From assembly GCA_028023455.1 (NCBI GenBank), contig JAQFVV010000001.1, forward strand, positions 20,393,611 to 20,457,610: a stretch of DNA of 64,000 nt, in the 5' to 3' direction. Position numbers and translations under genes: made by a program. Positions 36,868 to 51,356 of this stretch are shown one piece after another. Origin of the DNA: Epiperipatus broadwayi (Eukaryota; Onychophora; Udeonychophora; Euonychophora; Peripatidae). The stretch's first letter is position 1. Every line of letters starts with the position of its first letter. The notes under the pieces were generated by a model. The model made no database searches and was not told the origin of the DNA. It saw nothing but the letters and a program-made list of their open reading frames with translations.

Positions 36868-39075
36868 GGATGAAAGTCTCTCCAAGTTTAATCCATCTTC
36901 TCCAACCTTTAGCTTCTCTTCTCTACATGGCCGCAGCACACTTTCTTATTTCATCCATCCATCACACATGTGGTCTCTTTCTGGGTCTTTTACAATCTCT
37001 TGGAATTCAGTTTAAGATTTCAATTGTCCACCAATTATCATCTCTTCTAGCAATATGTCCAGCCCAACTCCACTTCAATCTTTTAATTTTTTCAATGAGG
37101 TCAGTAACACCTGTTTGTTCTCTTATCCAAATATTTCATTTGCAATCTCTTCTTGTTAGTTATAACATGCATCTCTCCATCCTTCTTTGGGTGGTCTTAA
37201 GTCTCTGCATTGCTCTTCCATTAAATGTCCAAATCTCAGATCCATAAGCAAGTACTGGTAAAACACATTTATTAAAAATCTTCCTTTTCAAACACATAGA
37301 TATATTTCCTTTTAGTATCAAGTTATTTCCACCAAAAACAATCCAACCATGTTTAATTCTATGATTAATTTCATTCATTATGTTTCAATCTGTATTAATA
37401 ATCTGACCAAAGTATTTGTAGCTGTTAATTTCTTCTAACTCATCATAATCAATCTTTATTTTCATATTTTGAGAAAATTCATTGAACATTACTTTAGTCT
37501 TTTTAACATTTCTCTTACTTTCCTACTTTCATCTGATAACTTCTGCAACATTTCCTGCAGCTCTAAAGCATTATTTGCAAAAATAACTACACCATTTTCA
37601 AAATCTAAATGACTTAAATAATCTCCATTTACTTTCACTCATTTAGCTTCCCAAAAAGTTTTGAAGATATGGAGTCACCCTGTGTTACACCCTCCTCATG
37701 TTTACTTTCCTAGTATCATTATGTAATCTAATTGTTGCTGTTGCATTTTTATAAATATTCTTCAAAATATGACAATATCCTGGATCTATACCTTGATGAG
37801 CCAATGATTTAATCATTGAAGAAATGTTTATAGAATGAAATGTCTTTTCATAATCTAAAAATCCAAAGCATAATGGCAACTCATATTCATTTGTCCTTTC
37901 TATAATTTCTCTCAATACCTGGATATGATCTACTGTACTAAAACCACTTTTAAAGCCAGCTTGTTCTCTTAGTTGGTAAAAATCCAATGTTCTCTGTAGA
38001 CGAATTGTAATTATCTTGGTAAAAAATTTGTATAAAACTGATAAAAGGCTGATAGGTCTGTAATTTCTAATATCTTCTTTATCATCTTTTTTAAAGATTA
38101 ATATTAATACTGTATTCTTCCAATCATCTAATACATCTTTATCATTTAGACATTTGGTATATAACTGCTAAAAAATTTCTATTTCTTTACCTGCTTTTTT
38201 TAATATATCAATTATAATTCCATCATTACCTGGAACTTTTACTTTCTTCATAAATTTACTAGCATGTATCACTTCTTCATTTAAAATTCTGGGCAATTCA
38301 TAAGATATAATAGATAGATATAGGAGGTACTTGTTCTTTATTACTATATAATTCTTGATAGAAGTCTTCTACCCATTTCATGATGTCATCTCTCTTTTTA
38401 CTAATAATTCCATCTTTTTTTCTTATTGCAGATATAAATTTCCTACCAATACCAATATGTTGTTTTACACTCTTGAGACTTCTATGGCTTTCCTTGCTAT
38501 TTCACAGTTATTCTTTCTTATATCATTTTAAATTCTTTTCTGCACCATTTTACAAAATTCGAGGTATTCAATCCTTTTTAATGCATCATTTTTATATATT
38601 TCCATATTCCTTCTTTTCTTCATAAATTCTCTAGTCTCAGTAGAAATTTTATTGGTCAATTGCTGCTTCTTTCGGCCAGCTATCTTTGTTGCAATTTTTA
38701 AAAGTATATCAGTTATTTTCTTATTAATTTCATTCAAATCTGAATCATGTTCAAAATCTACTAATACTTGAAACTGATTTGTAAGTTCTAATTTAAATTC
38801 ATTAAAATGTTTCTGAAGATTAGGAATATCAACTATAAATATTGTTTTTCTTAATAATTTCTCTCTCTAGTTTTGCATTAACACATATCTTACATCTTAC
38901 TAATCGATGATCACTTCTTATGTTAAATTTATTAAGAACAATACAATCTTGAAATATGTATTTTCTGTTAGTCAAAATATAATCCAATTCTGCTGTACCT
39001 TTATTTGGATGCTTTCATGTCCATTTCCATTTAACATTTTTTTCAAAAAAAGAATTCATAATATAAAGTTTTTCT
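36868..39075 (-). pseudogene. RTE-type LINE, 5'-truncated degenerate copy
   Basis: On the minus strand the order is: endonuclease C-terminus near 38890-39030 (DYILTNRKY and SDHRLVRCKI blocks), EN-RT linker at 38528-38737, and RT with YQLREQAGFKSGFSTVDHIQ and LPLCFGFLDYEKTF (motif A region) at 37685-37987. A decayed FADD region lies near 37590, and the tail (YGSEIWTFNGRAMQRLKTTQ) at 37160-37378. Frameshifts separate the pieces. The 3' end near 36868 lacks the triplet tail seen at 879-899, and the endonuclease N-terminus is missing. Confidence 0.85.
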
Positions 39076-39184
39076 TTTTCTGAAAACATTTAATAAAAGT
39101 AAAATGTTATTAAACTTGTCTTTAAAAGAATGGAAATAGATTTAAATAACTGACAATTTATATTTCTATAAAATTACAAATAAA

Positions 39185-39249
39185 CATCATCATCATCATC
39201 ATCATCATCATCATAATCATCATCATCATAATAATAATAATAATAATAA

Positions 39250-39328
<79 letters not shown>
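39185..39328. repeat. Compound microsatellite (CAT)n-(ATA)n-G-(TTA)n
   Basis: About 15 CAT-type triplets, then eight AAT triplets, a single G, and about 25 TTA triplets. The AAT and TTA parts are complementary around the G and would form a long hairpin. Confidence 0.9.
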
Positions 39329-39330
<2 letters not shown>

Positions 39331-42300
39331 CTTTTAAGCATTAAAAAATCAGTAAAATGTAAACTCATAAAATTAGATTTTCATTTCTTCATTGTTTTAA
39401 ATTTAAGCTTTGTGAGAAAGATTTTTTAAATAAAATTTATTTGATTTAAATCTATTTCAATAAATGGAATTATAAATATGCAGGTATATGAGATAAACTG
39501 TTTAATTCTTAACTTTGATAGATATTAGGATAATTAGATTAGCCTTTTAAAATGTAAGGCAAAACATATGACATAAAAAAATAATCTAACTATTTGCCTA
39601 ATATAAAATCTCTCAAAGTCAATAACATTTTGAAGAAGTTTTTTTTCAAGAAAATTTAATTACAGACTTAAATGAAAATTTAGTCTAGCAACTAATCAAT
39701 ATAAATACATAAATAAGATTAAGTCTAACAATGGAAACATTGATGGAAATATAAATGGTATTAAATTTATTACATATTAAAACTATGTGATTGTAAACAT
39801 TTTATTCCTCTTTCAATAGGATGTGCTAAATTTTACAAGTCAATAAAAATTATTTCCAACTTTTCTTAATCTTTTTGTTTAGTGGAATTACATTTTAAAT
39901 ATATAAATAATAATCAACTAACAAATTCACCCTTGTTAAGTTTTAATAACTTAAAAATATTAAGTATATACTATAAAATATGCAAAAGTTTCAATGCCTT
40001 TTAACCAAGTCAAAAAATAGTAAAAAATGTTTAATGATTCATACTTTAATAATAATACAGATAAACATTATCAATATATTCTTCTTTGCACTTAACAAAA
40101 AATATTAAATTGTTTTCAAAAAAAATGTTATAATTTTTCTTTAATAGGTGGAATTTTTGTTATTTTTAAGAAGTGAAAAGAACTCTGAGAAAGATTGTTG
40201 GACAGTTAAAATTGCTAACTATTCTGGAAATTTGAATATAATAAAATATTCTATTTGAATTATGCTAAGTGCATAGAAGAGTGTATATTATTAGTTTACA
40301 TTAGTACTAATATAGCGTATGCAGGAAAATTAGTGTAAGACAAAAATATTCAATATTTGATTTTTACTTTAAGAATATTAAATGTTCTACTTAATTTCTC
40401 TATTATTAGCTGAAATTTTATTTCCAATAACCAGGGAAATAATTTAAAGAGGCAACGTCTCAGAATGATATCAGTCGAAAACTCTAGATACATTTTAATA
40501 TTTTAATTCATGATTGAAAACTCCAAACTACACATTATTATTTCAAAAAGAAAAGTTTTGATTATTCATTTAAGAATGATTTAAGTACAATGACAATCAA
40601 AAAATATACAGATGATAGTAAATTTTCAAATTCACTTATGTAAATAGTTAACAATATGGAATAAGTACATAAATTAAAGTATGTGTGTCATGGGCTTTTT
40701 ATGTCATTCTTTATTTAAATTATTATTTTTTATATTTTAAAAAATAATAAGACTTTAGTGGTAATAATGTCTAGCAATATTAATAAAATTTTATTAATAT
40801 AAAAAATGTAATAATAATTATGCACTTTATTAAAGTTTACCATATATTCAGTGCTTATAAAAACTATGATAACTTTTCCACTAGATGTAAAAGTTAAATC
40901 ATAATACAATTACATTTTTTATTTTTAAAAGTCTATCTGATCAACTGACATTAATCTTTATCTTCTACTTAATAATAGCTAGATATCCATTTTTCAATTC
41001 ATATTAATGATTAACTGAGTTGACAACTGCTAGCTAAATTATAAAAAGAGCATCCTAAGCTTGTTTTACTACTGCAACATCCTTAGTAAATACAATATGG
41101 TATTGACAGATTTATATTCTTCCTGTCACCCCAACAAATGGATCTGATTTCTTATAAAACTATTTTAACACATATGATATAAATAACAACTCTCTATACT
41201 TTTAATGTTTCTTTCAATTATTGAATAAAACAATTAAAATATATGATTTAACTTTAAAATCAATATTTTTCTTATTCTTTTTTATTTCAAAATCTATTAA
41301 ATAAATTACGAGATTGGATACTCAAGAACTTACAATACACTGTTAGACAAAACATTCTTATATTATTAACAGTATAGTATTAATATTTGTTTTTTGTAAA
41401 TTCAAATGTATTACTATACTATTTAAAATTATATATATATTTTTTTTTATTAATGCGCAAAACATATTTCTTCAATATATGTATATATAGGACATAAACA
41501 GCAGAACATTGTAGAGTTAAAATCTCTGTAGAATAACACTGAAGGTGACAAATGTAGATTAATAATGGTTTATGATTTTTTTTTCTAATTTTAGCATACA
41601 GCTATCTATAATTGACTAAATATTCATTCACGGACCAATAATAGCTGCATTGTCTATGAACTGGCTTTGAGAAAAAGAAGAAATATGATTAAGCTTGCTT
41701 AGAATCTGAAAAAAATTCTGGCTCTGTCATAGCAAATGGATATAATAATCACTTTGGCACAAAACCAAAATGTTTGTGTATAAAACATCGACTTTCACAT
41801 AAAACAATGTAATTAAAAGTATTAATTCTTAATAATATAGATGTTTTTTACTTATTAAATTATATGTTAAATGACAATGGCCATATAATTATTTTCAATA
41901 AAGCTTTATTTTTAAATTTATAAATGATTTTCAGTATTTACTCTTATGCTGAAAAGAAAAATTAGTTATATAAAATATTCAAAAATGAATTATAAAAAAT
42001 ATTTTATTCAAACTTTATTGCAACATTTATTATTCCAAACTTATAATTGTGTAGGTTGAAAATATTTTTGCAAATTAAAAAAAGAAAATATTAAAAATCA
42101 TTTAACATTTAATTTACTAATTAAACATTTTATTTAGCTCATATACATCTATCACATTAAATTTCAAATTCTATTTTTAACTAATAAACAGATTATTTTT
42201 TTAGTAGTAAAAAACTTTTCTTTTTATATATGTGTATAAGAAAAACAATGCATTATAACTCAATATTTTGACTTCATTATGGAATAGAGAATTGGCAATT

Positions 42301-43520
42301 TTGAACTTTGGATTTTTCTTGAAAATAAAGACTTACCCCTTCTTAAACTTTAAATAAGCATTGAAAAAATAATTTATATGTTTTATAAAAGTAACATATA
42401 TTGAATCAGTTTCTTCTTGAATTTTAAACAAATATGACAAATAAATAAAACTGATAATTAAAAAATGAATTCTGCATAAGTATTGACTTATTTGCAAATC
42501 AATTTTATAAGTGTTTATATATATATATTCTTATTAGATAATATCATAAAGATTTAATTTAATGTTTAAAATATACTTTTATTCAATTCATAAAATTATT
42601 TATAGTATATTTGCATATATTCAAGCATAATTTTTACCTTAGTACTAAGACATATTAACGTGTATTTCAAAAACTGGCAATAACATAATGTATTTCACTA
42701 TATTTATAAAACAATTAAATAAATTATGCTAATCTCAGTGATAAATAGAATATATAAATAACATCCTATCATTACAAATATATTCTCAAACAAATGACAT
42801 ACAAGAAAGAGAATTATAAATTTTGCTTGTATCATTAAATGATGATCTTCATGGACCTTCTCAACTAATTCAATACATCATCAACATAACAGGATTATCA
42901 AATTTATCAAAAAAATTCAAATATATTATTGCCTGAAATTGTGTTAATGTAATCATAATCCCAACAGTGCACTAATGGATCACCTTCAATGATATTCTAA
43001 AAGATAACATTCCAAATCTTTCTACTATGCAAAAATCCTCCTATGTGGTGGATAAAACCATATATAAAATTTTAGATTTTATGTGATCAATTAACTTTCT
43101 CAATTAAAGAACATTGCACAATGTATTTATAATCTTATAATCATAGTTTTTCATAGTATCAGAGAGTATGTTTATTATTAATAGAGTTATAATGAATCTT
43201 ATTATATGGCATAATAAATATACTTTATATGGGTTCCATAAAAAGCTGTCCATTATTGATATAACAACCTATGATAATTTTGCCATTGAAATGTAATTGT
43301 ACCAAACACATTAAATAAAACCTTAATCCATTTTGATTATTTTTAATATTCTTGACATTTTTTCTATATAAGAAGCATTAATGTAATTGAATGTTTATAT
43401 TGCCTAAAGAAATCATAAAATCTCCATAAAAACTGATTTGTGCATATTAAAAATACAAAAATACATCAAAAAATTATAGTCCAGGATATGGTAATTATTA
43501 TTAACAGCATACAGTACAAT

Positions 43521-43550
43521 GATTCACTGGTAACTAGAATCTCTCATCAG
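43521..43550 (-). ncRNA. Hammerhead-like relic
   Basis: The minus strand has CTGATGA (43544-43550) followed by a GATTC/GAATC stem, but GAAA is replaced by unrelated bases. One core half plus a stem is weak evidence. Confidence 0.2.
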
Positions 43551-44514
43551 GGTTCTTCTCAAAATGAAAAAATATATCAGAGCCTCCAGAACACTCTTAT
43601 AAAGTAAGCAAGTAGAGTCTCAGTTTTAATATCTAAAATGCCTTTAAATATTTCTTAAAAATTAAATACAACTAATTTGATTTGTTTTCATCATTGCTTT
43701 TTATTTATCTTCTTCCCAGATAATCACATTATATTGCTTTAATGTTTTTGTATAATATAATTTTATAATAAAATATTTTAAATACACAAGTTTTTAAATC
43801 ATTAAAATATATAAATCAACTCTTTATACATACACACATATTTATATGTGCATACATATTTATAAATAATAATTAACAGTTGTGAAATAGAATATATGTT
43901 AGCTGTTCTATTTTTTTGGCAAGAAATGTCACTTATTATTGAGCACAATATTTTTTTTTTTTAATGACTTAGGAATTTTTTGAATGGTACAGTATTTGTG
44001 GTGGTAGAGATATGAACTATTTAAATAAATATTAAAGGTGTAAATTTTCTTCAATTTATTTGTATTGTGCTTTCATCATACAAAACTCATTATTAACTGG
44101 ATAAGGCATTTTATTCTTACATTTTTAACAAAATACATTTACAATAATAATTTTGATTTGACTGAAATTAGCATTCATAAAGATTCTAATTCAAAATTAA
44201 CTGACTGAATATTTAAACTAATATTTATATTGTGCACAATTTAAAATTAAATATTAATAGTGTATAATCAATATATATTTTCAATTTTATGCTGAATGAA
44301 ATTTTCATTTTTTTTCTTCATTTCTATATATTTTTTGCATTTATAACAATGTCTATCATTGTCTTGGATATCTAAAACATATTACAAGATGTTTTAAATT
44401 TGAGCAAGTACACTAAATTTTATTTTTAATTTAGATTTAGTAATTTTTAATTATATAAAGTTAATTATTACCTGCAAAAATCCATAAAATAATTATGTAA
44501 ATATTTGAAAACCA

Positions 44515-44625
44515 GGCACTCTTCACAAACCTGGGAGCTTAATTGTAAGTATAGAGGATTTGAACTCAGATTTGCAAGCACTCTTCAACTATCCACACTA
44601 TCTCATACAATGATACACATGACCA
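44515..44625 (-). repeat. Probable tRNA-derived SINE head
   Basis: On the minus strand TGAGATAGTGTGG (44593-44605) resembles an A box, and GAGTTCAAATCC (44556-44567) is a near-consensus B box at the expected distance. No acceptor stem or 3' CCA-type end is present, so it is a SINE remnant rather than a functional tRNA. Confidence 0.4.
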
Positions 44626-46929
44626 CACACATGTAGAAAAGATTAATAATCACCAATAGATGTATTTCATGCACAATAAGTAAATTACAATATGATCATA
44701 ATTTTTACCACAAAGTAGAGTTCATAAGAATTTTAATCCATAAAAGTGAGAAAATACAATGTACAGTTTTAATCTAAAGTAGACATTTTAAAATTTAAAA
44801 CTATATTAATATATTTTGTTGTTGTACATCATCAAAATATCATAACCAAATTTAAAATAATTGTTATCACCATGTATTATAATCTAATTATTTTTATTCT
44901 TATATGGCATACTATTTATTAAGTCTTTATTATGATCATTGAGTAAAATGAAGAAAAATTTACATAAATTAATATTTTGGATACATCAAATATCTTTAAC
45001 AATCATTTAGTATCTTATTTAGATTATGTGCAATAACACTAAATATCTTTAATTATTATAATATATGTGCTGTAAGGATGATGAATAATGACTTGGAAAC
45101 AAAAAAAAAGACTCAATACTTTGTTAATTTAAAAACAAACATTAACATTTATTACAGTATTAATACAAAATTTAAAATAATGTACACTTCTTATATTTAA
45201 TATAAAAATAAAATTGTTAACACATTATACAAAACTTTATCAACTAACATTAACAAAATTCTTATAATAAATAAATCATTTATATTTCACTTCAAAATTA
45301 TTTATAACTAGGATATAGTATAGTTCATACTTTACTCTATAAATATTAAGATACTTCTTAATATTTCCATATTAAAATATATCAATAATATATACAATTA
45401 GTATTTTTATCACATTCTAAATATTTCACAAACATGTTCTTTTTATTATCATTACATTACCTTGAATATTCCTATAATATTATTATCTAATTCTATGTCT
45501 ATAACTCAATATACTCCTTTTATGTTTATTAATTTTTATAAAATAAACATTTAATTATTTGAATATTCATTAAGATATTGTGCATTATTACATTGCTTAC
45601 AATAATATGAATAATTATCAGCTTTTCTTTTCAATATCATAACTCTTCTACTTCAGGCATTTATTCTGTATTTTGATCTCTAATATCCGATAAAAACATT
45701 CATAAAATCTTTATATTTGCATTCTTTTAGCATCCTATTTGTTTTATGTTTTATTCTTCTTGCATTAAATGGATTTATTTTATCATCATTTGAAAGTTTA
45801 GCTACTATACCATTGCTTAAATCTATAATTCCTTAATATGATGTATATACCAGTGTGATTTTCATAATAAGAGTGGGATAGATATCTTATAAAATTCTAA
45901 CTATCAACAATATCATAAATTATGCAACTTAAGGCCACATTTTTCTGTGTCTATCTTAATTTCCACCATGGCTTCTATTTTAAGTTCTTAAAGATTTTTA
46001 AAAAAAAATATCACTATCCATATATCATAAATATTCTAATTTACTTTATACTGTATCATACTTAACCTTAAACAACACATTCCTAACACCACAGGATTTC
46101 CAATAAATCTACATTCCTGTACCACTATGTCAGATCTAACACTCCGTATAAAATGCTTAGCATTGCAGAAATATTATTCATCATTTCTCAAATAATATCC
46201 AAACTTATCCTTAACATTTTCATACCTTTGAACATACCAAGAGGATTAAAAGAACAAACAAATAGTTTATGATATAATTTATCATAAATATATCAGTTAC
46301 CTTTAACTTATAAAGAGATCAATGATACATATGCTTATATACTCATATTAATATTATATTAGATATATTCAATCCTATATCAAGATACTTTGATGTAAAT
46401 ACCCACATAATATTATACATTTATTTTACCTGATTCCTGGCTTAAAAATCCAATACCAATATCTTACATTAAAAAAAATAAAGTTGCTTTAATCATAATA
46501 TTTTATGATTATCATTGATGACACTCTCATAGATATAATTTCTTTTACATTATAAAATTATAATCAAGAACAGAAAATTTTCGATTTTTTTTATATACAA
46601 AAAATTCTAAAATACTTCAGTCTAAAAAAATAACATCATAGGAAACAAATAATTATAAAGTATTTAATACTATTTTAAACTTATAGTTCATATACTAAAG
46701 TAATAAAAATAAATGGTTTTCTTCAACTCCTTGAACTAAATAAAATCATATTTTTGGAAAAATATTGGTTACTATGATAACCACAACCAATTGCTATTTG
46801 AAACAAGAGATTTCTACATCATCTTCTCTTCTCTTAGCATAATTGGAAACATGAACAAAAATTCAAATAAAAATTATTTATCAGTAATAATAAGTTGAAA
46901 TTAAATTGAAAGGCTGCAAACCTATTGGC

Positions 46930-47045
46930 TTATTATAATACTTATCTGACAGCCAATCAGATGTTATGATGGCTGTCTAAATAGTGATCAAACTGTAAAT
47001 ACAAGACAAAAAAATTTATAAGAAAAGGGTGGTCCACCCTCTTCC
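46930..47045. other. Cluster of short hairpins
   Basis: GACAGCCA/TGGCTGTC (46950-46979) is a perfect 8-bp stem. ATTGGCT and AGCCAAT are also complementary, and AGGGTGG..CCACCCT follows near 47030. The region is GC-richer than its flanks; the function is unknown. Confidence 0.4.
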
Positions 47046-50000
47046 ATACTTCCTTATCTCAATGATAAAATTCCTTCACATGTTAGTAATTATGTATTTT
47101 ATTATTTAATAAAGACATTTATTATATTTTAAAAAGTTTCCTTCCTTACCTTAAAATTTTAAATATTTAATTGTAGAATTATAAAATTCACAGATTTCAC
47201 TTCTGAATAATTCATATTTAACATGTTAATACATCATCAATACTTAAACAATATTAAAGTTAATAGTTATAAACTTTGAATAAATTTTATCTGCATTATA
47301 TCTTTCTTTTTTTAGACCATTATCATCCTAATAAAGTCACTAATAATTTCTATCTAGAAATCTCAATAGTTTTAATGAATAGAAGTAATTGTCATTATCA
47401 TAACTAATGATTAGAGTTAGTAGAAAAGTAATAAAAAATAAATTCCTTACATTTCTTATGCATTTTCTGTAGGAAAAACAGTTTGATAATCTGTAAGGTT
47501 TCTTACTAAAGTGCATTTTTATCAACTTGAATGAAGTTTTGCTTCCCTTCCTTCTCACAAGTTTATAATCAGGTCCTATAGTGTATCAATGAGAATAGTT
47601 TTGCTTCTTATTTTATAATGAAATTAATAAATAAACTTCTTAAGATACATCCCGTGCTTTTTAAAGTTATTATTATTACTTTTAAGGTTAAAAACAATAA
47701 TATTTCAATAAATGTATACTTAAATTTTTAATACAAAGAAATATACTTTTATTCCTCAAATTTTTTCTTGATTTCTCCCTCTATCACCTGCTTATCTTAT
47801 ATTTATAGAAAAAAATTCACAATACCTGATTGGTTAATTATTTTAAAACCTCTGGCAAAAAAATGAATATTAACTACTTTGTCTACACTTTTAAATGATT
47901 TTAACTAATATTATAAAATTAATATTTTCTTAATTTTAATAATACAAAATCTAAATTTATCTTTTAATAATAGTATACTTTTTGTTTAAACTTAAATTTT
48001 GATACTTAAAGTTTATAATTTACATTATTATTCAAATTATTGATTTTAGAAACTTTTTATGAAATTTATATAATAAAAATAATAATATTTATTATTTACA
48101 ATAACTTTTGTTAAAATGTACAAGGAAATAAATTTAATGTATTATTAAATGAATGTCTGTGTGCATACCTATTAACACACACCTCACGTGATTTATTTTA
48201 TCATTAATTAAATGATTTTAAAACAATAAATAAATAGCAATTTTTTAATTTGATCATTAATAATTATAAAAATATTAACTTTAATCATTATAACTACTCA
48301 TTTAAAATTACCTTATTTGATTTTAACTATAATTTACTTATTATTTCAAAAATAACTCAATTTATATTTGAAATTTATAGCTTAAATAGATTATATCTAT
48401 TTAAAGAAAATTAATTCAAGTTTAATCTTAAAGAAACAGTATGTTTTAACTTCTCCTACAAATTAAATAACAGGTTTTTACTAATGATTATATAAAAATT
48501 TTATTAAAATTAACCATTACTTTCATTTACAATTAAAAATCCACAAAGCTGCATGTACATTAGCTTAATTGCAGATTACTACTATTACAGTTTATAAAAC
48601 ATAGCACTATATAAAATAAATATCTCATTTACAACCATATAATAATTTGTAAGAAAATAAAAATATTGCAAAATATTGTAATACTTATACATATAAACAC
48701 ATTGTTAGAAAACAGTAATAGAGGGTTGTAATTAAAGCATTGTAAAAGAGTAATAAAGAACATAGATGATTTAATATTATATCGCATTGTTAGAACATAT
48801 TGTATAAAATTATGTTAAGTAAAATATCCTATGAAATAGTGTTTTTGTGTTAATACACACTGAACAAATAAGAGCTTTTCACTTAATCTCTGTAGTGCTA
48901 ATCTGCAAATAATCTCTTATCCAGCATTGCAAACCAGAATATGATTGCAAATAAACAAACTAAATCCTCAAACTTTTTTACAGTGATGTTCTATGTGGAA
49001 AATCTGAGACCACTTGAGACTGAAAGTCAAAAATTTATTATTTCTATATATATATATTATAAATTTAGCTTTGACAGAAAATGTTAAGTCAAATTTTGTG
49101 TCAAGACAATTAAAAAAAGTTATATAGTTTAATTTTTTATGAATAAATTGTTGCTAGTATTTTATAATGATATAAAATTTTGCATATAAGTTACATCAGT
49201 ATTTTATAAATTGTACAGCTGTAAAATAATTTTTACACAACTTAAATTATAAGATTTAAGCTTAAATACGTGTTTAAAATTCTAAAGTCTTTAAATTTTT
49301 AAATAGCTAGTAATTTGGATGATAAATAAATGCATGTTAAATTAATAATGCTAATTAGTCCTAATTTAACTGTTAAAATGTTTTCAAACAGCTTTAAGGT
49401 TAAAAATAGGTTCAAACCCTATATTTTGGTTAGCTGGCATTTAAATTTAAGCCATAATATCTTAATTCATTATAATTTTAATGTATAATAATCTTGTTAA
49501 ATAATTTAGACTTATTACTTAGAAAGAGTTTAATAAAGCTAGTAATTAAAACAATTTTTAAAAATAATAGGTGAATAAATGATGAAACAATGAATAAATA
49601 TTATATTTAACTTAAATTTATTTATTTTAGAAATAATTTTAAAAAATATTTTAAATTAATATTCTGAGACATATCCAGATTTAAATAGTGATAAATAGTT
49701 AAATTAAGTATTGTCTGTAATATTTATTTTATTAAAGAAATAATATAAATTTTAATTATGTATCATGGTGTGTAATTTTTAATTAATTATTTTTATTTGC
49801 AACTAGGAAGTGTTTTTAATTAATCTAGTTGTCTAGACAAGATTTTTTAAAAAACTGATTTATTTAAAATTTAAATATTAATTAGGTAATTTTTTACTTA
49901 ACAACCTTTCCTGGTTACAATAGATCAGGATTTGAACTAATAAGGAAAGAGTGCAAAGGTTAAAAGGTTAATCACAAGCCTTTTATTTTTATTTGTAGCA

Positions 50001-51184
50001 CTCATATTTGAAATTTTAAAAGTGTAATTTTATTTAAAATCTTTGTTTTTCCTTAACTTGAGTATGTTAGGCGAAACTTACATCTGGGCACACTTGTCTG
50101 AATTTAAACTCCAAATAACTAAAATCTTCATACCTTCCAGCTTTAATGGTAACACTATAAATTATTATAATGTTTAAAATATTACTTTTCAAATTTTTCA
50201 CAATGGGCGATTTCAAAAGTCATTACTATTATTATCACTATAATCATGCAAGGACTATTTTTGATTTCAATACATATTTGAACATCTGCTTTGAATTTTC
50301 CAACAATATATTTAAAAATTTATAGTATCAATAATGACATTAAAAATATTAATAATTTCTTGATATTTTTATTTAAATACTCATTTCATATCAAATATCA
50401 TCTAAAACTTATTTAACTCTATTAAAGAACATTTAAATTAGGATAAAGACATATTTTGTTATAATGAGTATATATTCAATCAGACATTTAAAATAATTTT
50501 AAAGTCTACAAAAGATAATTTAATTTTATAATAATAAAACTTTACTTCAATGAGGAATTTATTTGTGCTGTTATTCCAATAAAGACATTATATTGTTAAT
50601 TTCTAATAGCACAAATAAAAGAACTCACTTATTATGACTATTTGTTTTCTCCCCCTAAAAAAAATCATTTTTCTCCAAGCAGGGTAATAATAAAAAAAAT
50701 CAGTTTGCAATGAACTGTTAATAAATAGCATGTAAAATTTTAATCTGTTTCATTTAATAAAAACTAAATATAAAATTTGCCACAAAAAAGACATTACAGT
50801 TAAATGAGCTTAAATGTTTGCAAGATGTTTTTAAAACCTGCAAGTTATTTCTTCCCTCTGAGCATTGCTATAGAGACTGCTGGGATCATTAATATATTTG
50901 AATTAAATATTTTTCTCCTGAAAATATTTGATAATGTTGGATAAATATTATTTATCAGAAGAACTTAATTATAAAATGTTCACATTACTATAATAAATTT
51001 AGAATAATTTGTATAATGGATTAAGTTAAAAACCTGAATGTAAACACTTGTGAACTACTATTCTTATATCTTCTTTACTTGTGTTGCATTCCTTCATATA
51101 TTCATAAATATATATATATTACTTTTTATAAATCTCCACATATATACTTCAATGCAAAATTTTTTTATATAATTCCTTTAATTT

Positions 51185-51222
51185 TCTAACAATTTTGACT
51201 GTCCTGCAGTCTTCATCAGAGC
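51185..51222 (-). ncRNA. Hammerhead-like motif, left arm
   Basis: Minus strand: CTGATGA (51213-51219), one A, perfect five-bp stem GACTG/CAGTC with loop CAGGA, then AAAA in place of GAAA, and TTGTT. A tiny stem III of two pairs around one base is possible. Confidence 0.45.
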
Positions 51223-51256
51223 ATTTGCATAACCAAGAAAAAGGAGGGTAATGCAA

Positions 51257-51292
51257 ATGCTGATGAAAACTTTAGGACAGCCGAAACTATTA
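51257..51292 (+). ncRNA. Hammerhead-like motif, right arm
   Basis: Plus strand: CTGATGA (51260-51266) and GAAAC (51283-51287) are intact, but the stem between them has decayed compared with the left arm. The two arms have lost different parts. Confidence 0.45.
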
Positions 51293-51356
51293 GAAAATTA
51301 AAGGAATTATATTTAAAAAATTTGCATTGGAGTGTATATGTGGAGATTTATAAAAA

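Larger units (their letters stand above)
39329..51121. other. Long AT-rich gene-free region
   Basis: No exon of the downstream INTU gene could be recognised here although the gene runs in this direction. A possible SINE at 44515-44625, a hammerhead-like relic at 43521-43550 and a hairpin cluster near 46950 are listed separately. Confidence 0.45.
51122..51356. mobile_element. Foldback element with a hammerhead-like motif in each arm
   Basis: Arms 51122-51230 and 51251-51356 are inverted copies of one another (about 107 bp, few differences) around a 20-bp spacer. Each arm, read outward from the spacer, begins ATGCAAATGC and then shows CTGATGA, a stem and GAAA/AAAA. An AT-rich tail ending TGTGGAGATTTATAAAAA follows. 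It resembles the foldback at 26901-27121 in design and in the motif sequence, so both probably derive from PLE termini joined head to head. Confidence 0.7.

Noticed and set aside
36846-37247. 133-codon plus-strand frame
   Set aside because: It is the antisense of the minus-strand RTE copy tail; the same antisense frame appears opposite the copy at 1-881.
40450-40500. ATATCAGTCGAAAACT as a hammerhead half
   Set aside because: GAAA follows a stem-like stretch but no CUGANGA-type core can be placed.
49900-49985. Minus-strand TAGTTCAAATCC, possible SINE
   Set aside because: Good B box but no acceptable A box; too weak to list as a feature.
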